Below are positions 52,108 through 54,641 of a stretch of DNA of 54,641 bases, piece after piece. The notes below the pieces were generated by a model. That model did not search any database. It was given only the letters and a program-made list of their open reading frames with translations, and was not told the origin of the DNA. Within the stretch, counting starts at the first letter, position 1; each line of letters starts with the position of its first letter. The translations under genes were made by a program, and so were the position numbers. This stretch comes from JAFAHZ01 sp035656415 (lineage in GTDB: Bacteria > Vulcanimicrobiota > Vulcanimicrobiia > Vulcanimicrobiales > Vulcanimicrobiaceae): the NCBI GenBank assembly GCA_035656415.1, contig DASRSM010000116.1, positions 1-54,641 of the forward strand, read 5' to 3'.

Positions 52108-53529
52108 TTAGGGTTGGCCGTTCCAGGTAAAGCCGCCGGGCAGAACTTCCGGCGCGCGCAGCGCCTGCGAAAAATCGAAGTCGGCACGTAAGTCGCCCAG
52201 GATCTTTTCGTCTTCGCGGACGTCCGGTCGCGGATCGGGTCGGCCGTTGGTGCGCGGATCGATGCGCTCGCCGCCGAGAAAATCGTCTTCGATAAACTTC
52301 ACGTAGGCGTCGTGGCTGAGGATCTGGTGATCGATGAAGCCCTTACGCCCGTACGGGCTGATGACGATGGCGGGAACGCGGATGCCGTAGCCGTTCTCGT
52401 CGACGTTCGGCGGCGCGACGTGATCGTAGAATCCGCCCCAATCGTCCCAGCTCAAGAAGATCGCCGTACTGTTCCAATCCGGACTCTGCACGATCGCGTT
52501 GATGAGTCCCGTCACGTACGCTTGCCCGTCGCTCACGAGCGCGGGCGGATGCTCGCTGTACTTATGCGCGGGCGTGATCCAGACCACGCTGGGTAACGTT
52601 CCGTTCTTTGCGGCAACGTAGAACTGACGCAGATCTTGAACGTTCTTCAGCTCGCCGTCCTGACGAACGGTGTCGAAGTACGGCAGCGGATTCCAGATAC
52701 CGCGCGTTTTTGCGTTCATCGGCACGCCCTTACACTGCTCTTCGTCGAACGCGCAGTCGGGCTCGGTGCCGGCCATCACGTAGTACGACCAGCTTACGTG
52801 CTTGCGGTGCAGCAAGTACGTCAGGTCGGTCCACGGGTAGTCGGGATGTCCGGGCTGATGCAAACGCGCGACGTTAACGCGAAAATCCGGCGGAAGGTCG
52901 GGACTTTCCGGTTCGTTCACGCAGCTCGACGGGTCGTGCAGGCGCGAGCACGACGCGGACCACTCCGAGACCATGAACAGATGCTGCGGCAGACTCCACG
53001 ACGAAATGTTTTCGAACATTTTGTCTTGCAAGACGAAGTCGCGCGCGTACTTCCAATAGTTCGGAAGCTCGCGCTCGTCGTGATAGCCGAGAACGTCGTT
53101 TTCACGGAAGGTCCCGCCGCAGTCGGGGTTAGCCGTACTGGCGCAGTTCTTTCGTGAGTGCGACAGTACGCGTACGAAGCCGTCCATCTTGCCGCCGTCG
53201 ACGGCGTTGCGCGAAGATCCGAAGTTGTGCGGCCCGCCCCGGTTGCGATCGCGCGGATCGTGGTATGGCCGCTGGCACGGCGAACCGTCGGCGGTGGGAA
53301 TGCACACCGTGGGTTGTCCGTTCTTCATCGGAATGCCGTCGGCGCCCGGAAACGTTCCGAAGTAATGATCGAACGACCGGTTCTCTTGCATGATGATGAC
53401 GACGTGCCGGATCTTGTGAATCGGATCCGGCGTGGGCGCGGGCGTAGCGTCGCTCTTCGAGGTCGCCGCGGTCGCGCAGCCGATCGCAGCGAGCGCTGCG
53501 ATGGCTAGTACGATACGCGTGAAACTCAT
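52108..53529 (-). CDS. Phosphoesterase-family (phospholipase C/acid phosphatase-like) lipoprotein
   Basis: The 473-residue phosphoesterase has the family signature HVVIIMQENRSFDHYFGTFPGADG near residue 42, a lipobox-like AIGC (Cys18), LFLSWDDWGGFYDHVAPP with metal-type Asp and His, VPAIVISPYGRKGFIDH and YVKFIEDDFLGGERIDPRT. Members are PC-preferring phospholipases C or acid phosphatases, exported by Sec or Tat; no twin-arginine motif is seen. The ATG at 53529 gives the signal peptide. It lies 22 nt after the sugar kinase stop on the same strand. Confidence 0.93.
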   Translation of the reverse strand: MSFTRIVLAIAALAAIGCATAATSKSDATPAPTPDPIHKIRHVVIIMQENRSFDHYFGTFPGADGIPMKNGQPTVCIPTADGSPCQRPYHDPRDRNRGGPHNFGSSRNAVDGGKMDGFVRVLSHSRKNCASTANPDCGGTFRENDVLGYHDERELPNYWKYARDFVLQDKMFENISSWSLPQHLFMVSEWSASCSRLHDPSSCVNEPESPDLPPDFRVNVARLHQPGHPDYPWTDLTYLLHRKHVSWSYYVMAGTEPDCAFDEEQCKGVPMNAKTRGIWNPLPYFDTVRQDGELKNVQDLRQFYVAAKNGTLPSVVWITPAHKYSEHPPALVSDGQAYVTGLINAIVQSPDWNSTAIFLSWDDWGGFYDHVAPPNVDENGYGIRVPAIVISPYGRKGFIDHQILSHDAYVKFIEDDFLGGERIDPRTNGRPDPRPDVREDEKILGDLRADFDFSQALRAPEVLPGGFTWNGQP

Positions 53530-53551
53530 CGTTCTTTCAACTCCACTGCTT

Positions 53552-54517
53552 TCACGCTCGGGCTTCATCTCCGGTGCCGAGACCGCCGCGAAATGCCATC
53601 GTTGCGGCTCCGACTTGACCGGCGTCGTTGCCGAGTTGCGCGACGGCGATCTTCGTCGTGCCTTTCGGGACCATCGTCGTGAGTACGTCGACCGGCCCGC
53701 GTACGGCGTCGAGCATAAAATCGGCGGCCGTCGAAACGCCGCCGCCGAGTGCGATCATCTCGGGATTCACGAACGCAATGACGTTCGCCAATCCAATGGC
53801 CAAGTCGGCCGTGTAGTTGTTCCACGCCGCGAGCGCGTGTCGATCGCCGGCCTGCGCGGCCTTGCGAATCTTTTTCGAGCTGAGCCGGTCGCGGTCGACG
53901 TCGAGGATCGCCGAGCGCGGAAATGACGGCGCGACCGCAAACGCGTGACGGATGAGTCCGGTTCCGGATGCCTGAGCCTCGAAGCAGCCGATCTTGCCGC
54001 AAGCGCAAACGAAGCCGTCCCGTGGACGAATCTGGTGGTGGCCGATCTCGCCGGCGCCCCAGCGGTTGCCCAGCACGAGTTGACCTCCGGCGACGATACC
54101 GCCGCCGATTCCGGTTCCCAGCGTAAGCAACACGAAATCTTTCGTCCCTTTTCCGGACCCGAACGTGTATTCGCCGAGCGTGGCGCAACGCGCGTCGTTG
54201 CCGACGAAGACCGGCAAGCCGAACTTCTTGCGCAGCGCCTCGCCCAGCGGCATGTCCTGCCAACCGAAGTTCGGGCTGTAGAGTACCGCACCGCTGTTTG
54301 CGTCGATGTTCCCGGGCGATCCGATGCCGATACCGACCACGGAACTGCCTGCATCCTTGATGGCCGCGGAGATCGTGTCGTCGAGCGCCGAGATGACGGC
54401 TTCGTATCGCAGATCTTCGAGATCGAGCTCGTGCTGGCGATGAATCGTGCCGTCGTCGGTAACCACGGAGGCCGTGACGTGCGAGCCGCCGAGATCGACC
54501 CCAATCGCCGTTTGCAT
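53552..54517 (-). CDS. ROK-family sugar kinase (glucokinase-like)
   Basis: The 321-residue ROK protein has the phosphate loop IGVDLGGSHVTASVV, the catalytic Asp in VGNDARCATLGEYTFG, LGTGIGGGIVAGGQLV, the Zn motif GEIGHHQIRPRDGFVCACGKIGCFEAQASG and a C-terminal ATP-binding GGGVSTAAD. No DNA-binding domain precedes it, so it is a kinase (glucokinase or fructokinase type) and not a repressor. AAGGGG lies about 8 nt before the ATG at 54517. It may supply the phosphosugars used in the neighbouring glycolipid pathway (inference). Confidence 0.94.
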   Translation of the reverse strand: MQTAIGVDLGGSHVTASVVTDDGTIHRQHELDLEDLRYEAVISALDDTISAAIKDAGSSVVGIGIGSPGNIDANSGAVLYSPNFGWQDMPLGEALRKKFGLPVFVGNDARCATLGEYTFGSGKGTKDFVLLTLGTGIGGGIVAGGQLVLGNRWGAGEIGHHQIRPRDGFVCACGKIGCFEAQASGTGLIRHAFAVAPSFPRSAILDVDRDRLSSKKIRKAAQAGDRHALAAWNNYTADLAIGLANVIAFVNPEMIALGGGVSTAADFMLDAVRGPVDVLTTMVPKGTTKIAVAQLGNDAGQVGAATMAFRGGLGTGDEARA

Positions 54518-54537
54518 GGTGGGACCCCTTTGTCTCT

Positions 54538-54641
54538 ATGCTTAAACAAGCCTTCATGGAGACTATTGACCTCACCACCCTAAGAAACTTCACGCGGCGC
54601 ACTGGGCAGCCTACGCATCCGGAGCTGCTCGACGCGCGCTC
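54538..54641 (+). CDS. Start of an unidentified gene (3' end cut by window)
   Basis: An ATG at 54538 (in-frame ATG also at 54556) opens a frame that runs to the window edge, beginning MLKQAFMETIDLTTLRNFTRR and continuing through TGQPTHPELLDAR. It is divergent from the ROK kinase gene, 20 nt away. The first helix-like residues could belong to a regulator, but 34 codons are too few to decide. Confidence 0.4.
   Translation, partial: MLKQAFMETIDLTTLRNFTRRTGQPTHPELLDAR

Overview
This is a dense, GC-rich bacterial chromosome segment with housekeeping content. About 50 protein genes are packed with frequent ATGA/GTGA overlaps and many GTG or TTG starts. There is no phage or transposon hallmark gene, no rRNA, no tRNA and no CRISPR array. 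A TonB-dependent receptor, several lipoproteins with clear lipoboxes, a GmhB-type phosphatase and a lytic transglycosylase point to a diderm (outer-membrane) organism. The mix of a single-chain AceE-type pyruvate dehydrogenase, ergothioneine EgtD, split LigD-type proteins and large Ser/Thr/Gly-rich secreted proteins would fit a poorly cultured lineage such as Eremiobacterota (WPS-2). That placement is a guess from gene style and has not been tested.

Layout. 1-2700 (minus): a TPP riboswitch drives thiC, followed by a GmhB-like HAD phosphatase and a membrane-anchored protein cut by the window edge. 2696-6877: a large His-rich lipoprotein and a secreted FecR-domain protein, divergently transcribed. 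6899-13727 (plus): an EamA transporter, pyruvate dehydrogenase E1 and E2, and an orphan peptide-type solute-binding lipoprotein. 13813-15133: a VOC protein convergent with a WYL regulator. 15146-20334 (minus): a TMEM175-like channel, aconitase, RNase D and a VTT-domain membrane protein. 20341-22891: a VKOR-like protein, a structured palindrome, an RpiB-type isomerase with its terminator, a NUDIX hydrolase and an MBL hydrolase. 22854-29292 (minus): an APC permease, a SnoaL-like protein, a decayed gene remnant, a quinone-reductase-like dehydrogenase, a TonB receptor and a membrane protein.

29349-35109 (plus) is one tight run: a small membrane protein, BolA, a CGFT monothiol glutaredoxin, a rhodanese, an EVE protein, cystathionine beta-lyase and glycogen phosphorylase. 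It reads as iron-sulfur and sulfur housekeeping joined to storage-carbon use. Polyphosphate kinase (minus) follows, then a four-gene Opu-type ABC importer (37269-40151) and an alpha/alpha-barrel glycan protein. 41319-44026: an ArsR regulator divergent from a threonine-dehydratase-like enzyme, an aminotransferase and RidA, a logical enamine-producing and enamine-clearing set. 44033-50342 (minus): a secreted protein, a stand-alone DNA ligase and LigD-type polymerase, EgtD, an amino-acid permease, a lipoprotein and a lytic transglycosylase. 50349-52090 (plus): a small His-box hydroxylase and an MGDG-synthase-like glycosyltransferase, probably a membrane-lipid pair. 52108-54641: a phospholipase-C-like lipoprotein, a ROK sugar kinase and the first codons of a divergent gene.

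The most unusual feature is in the E2 gene. Each of its three interdomain linkers carries a different palindromic REP-like sequence, read in frame as protein. A related structured palindrome at 20760-20846 supplies the stop codon of the VKOR-like gene.
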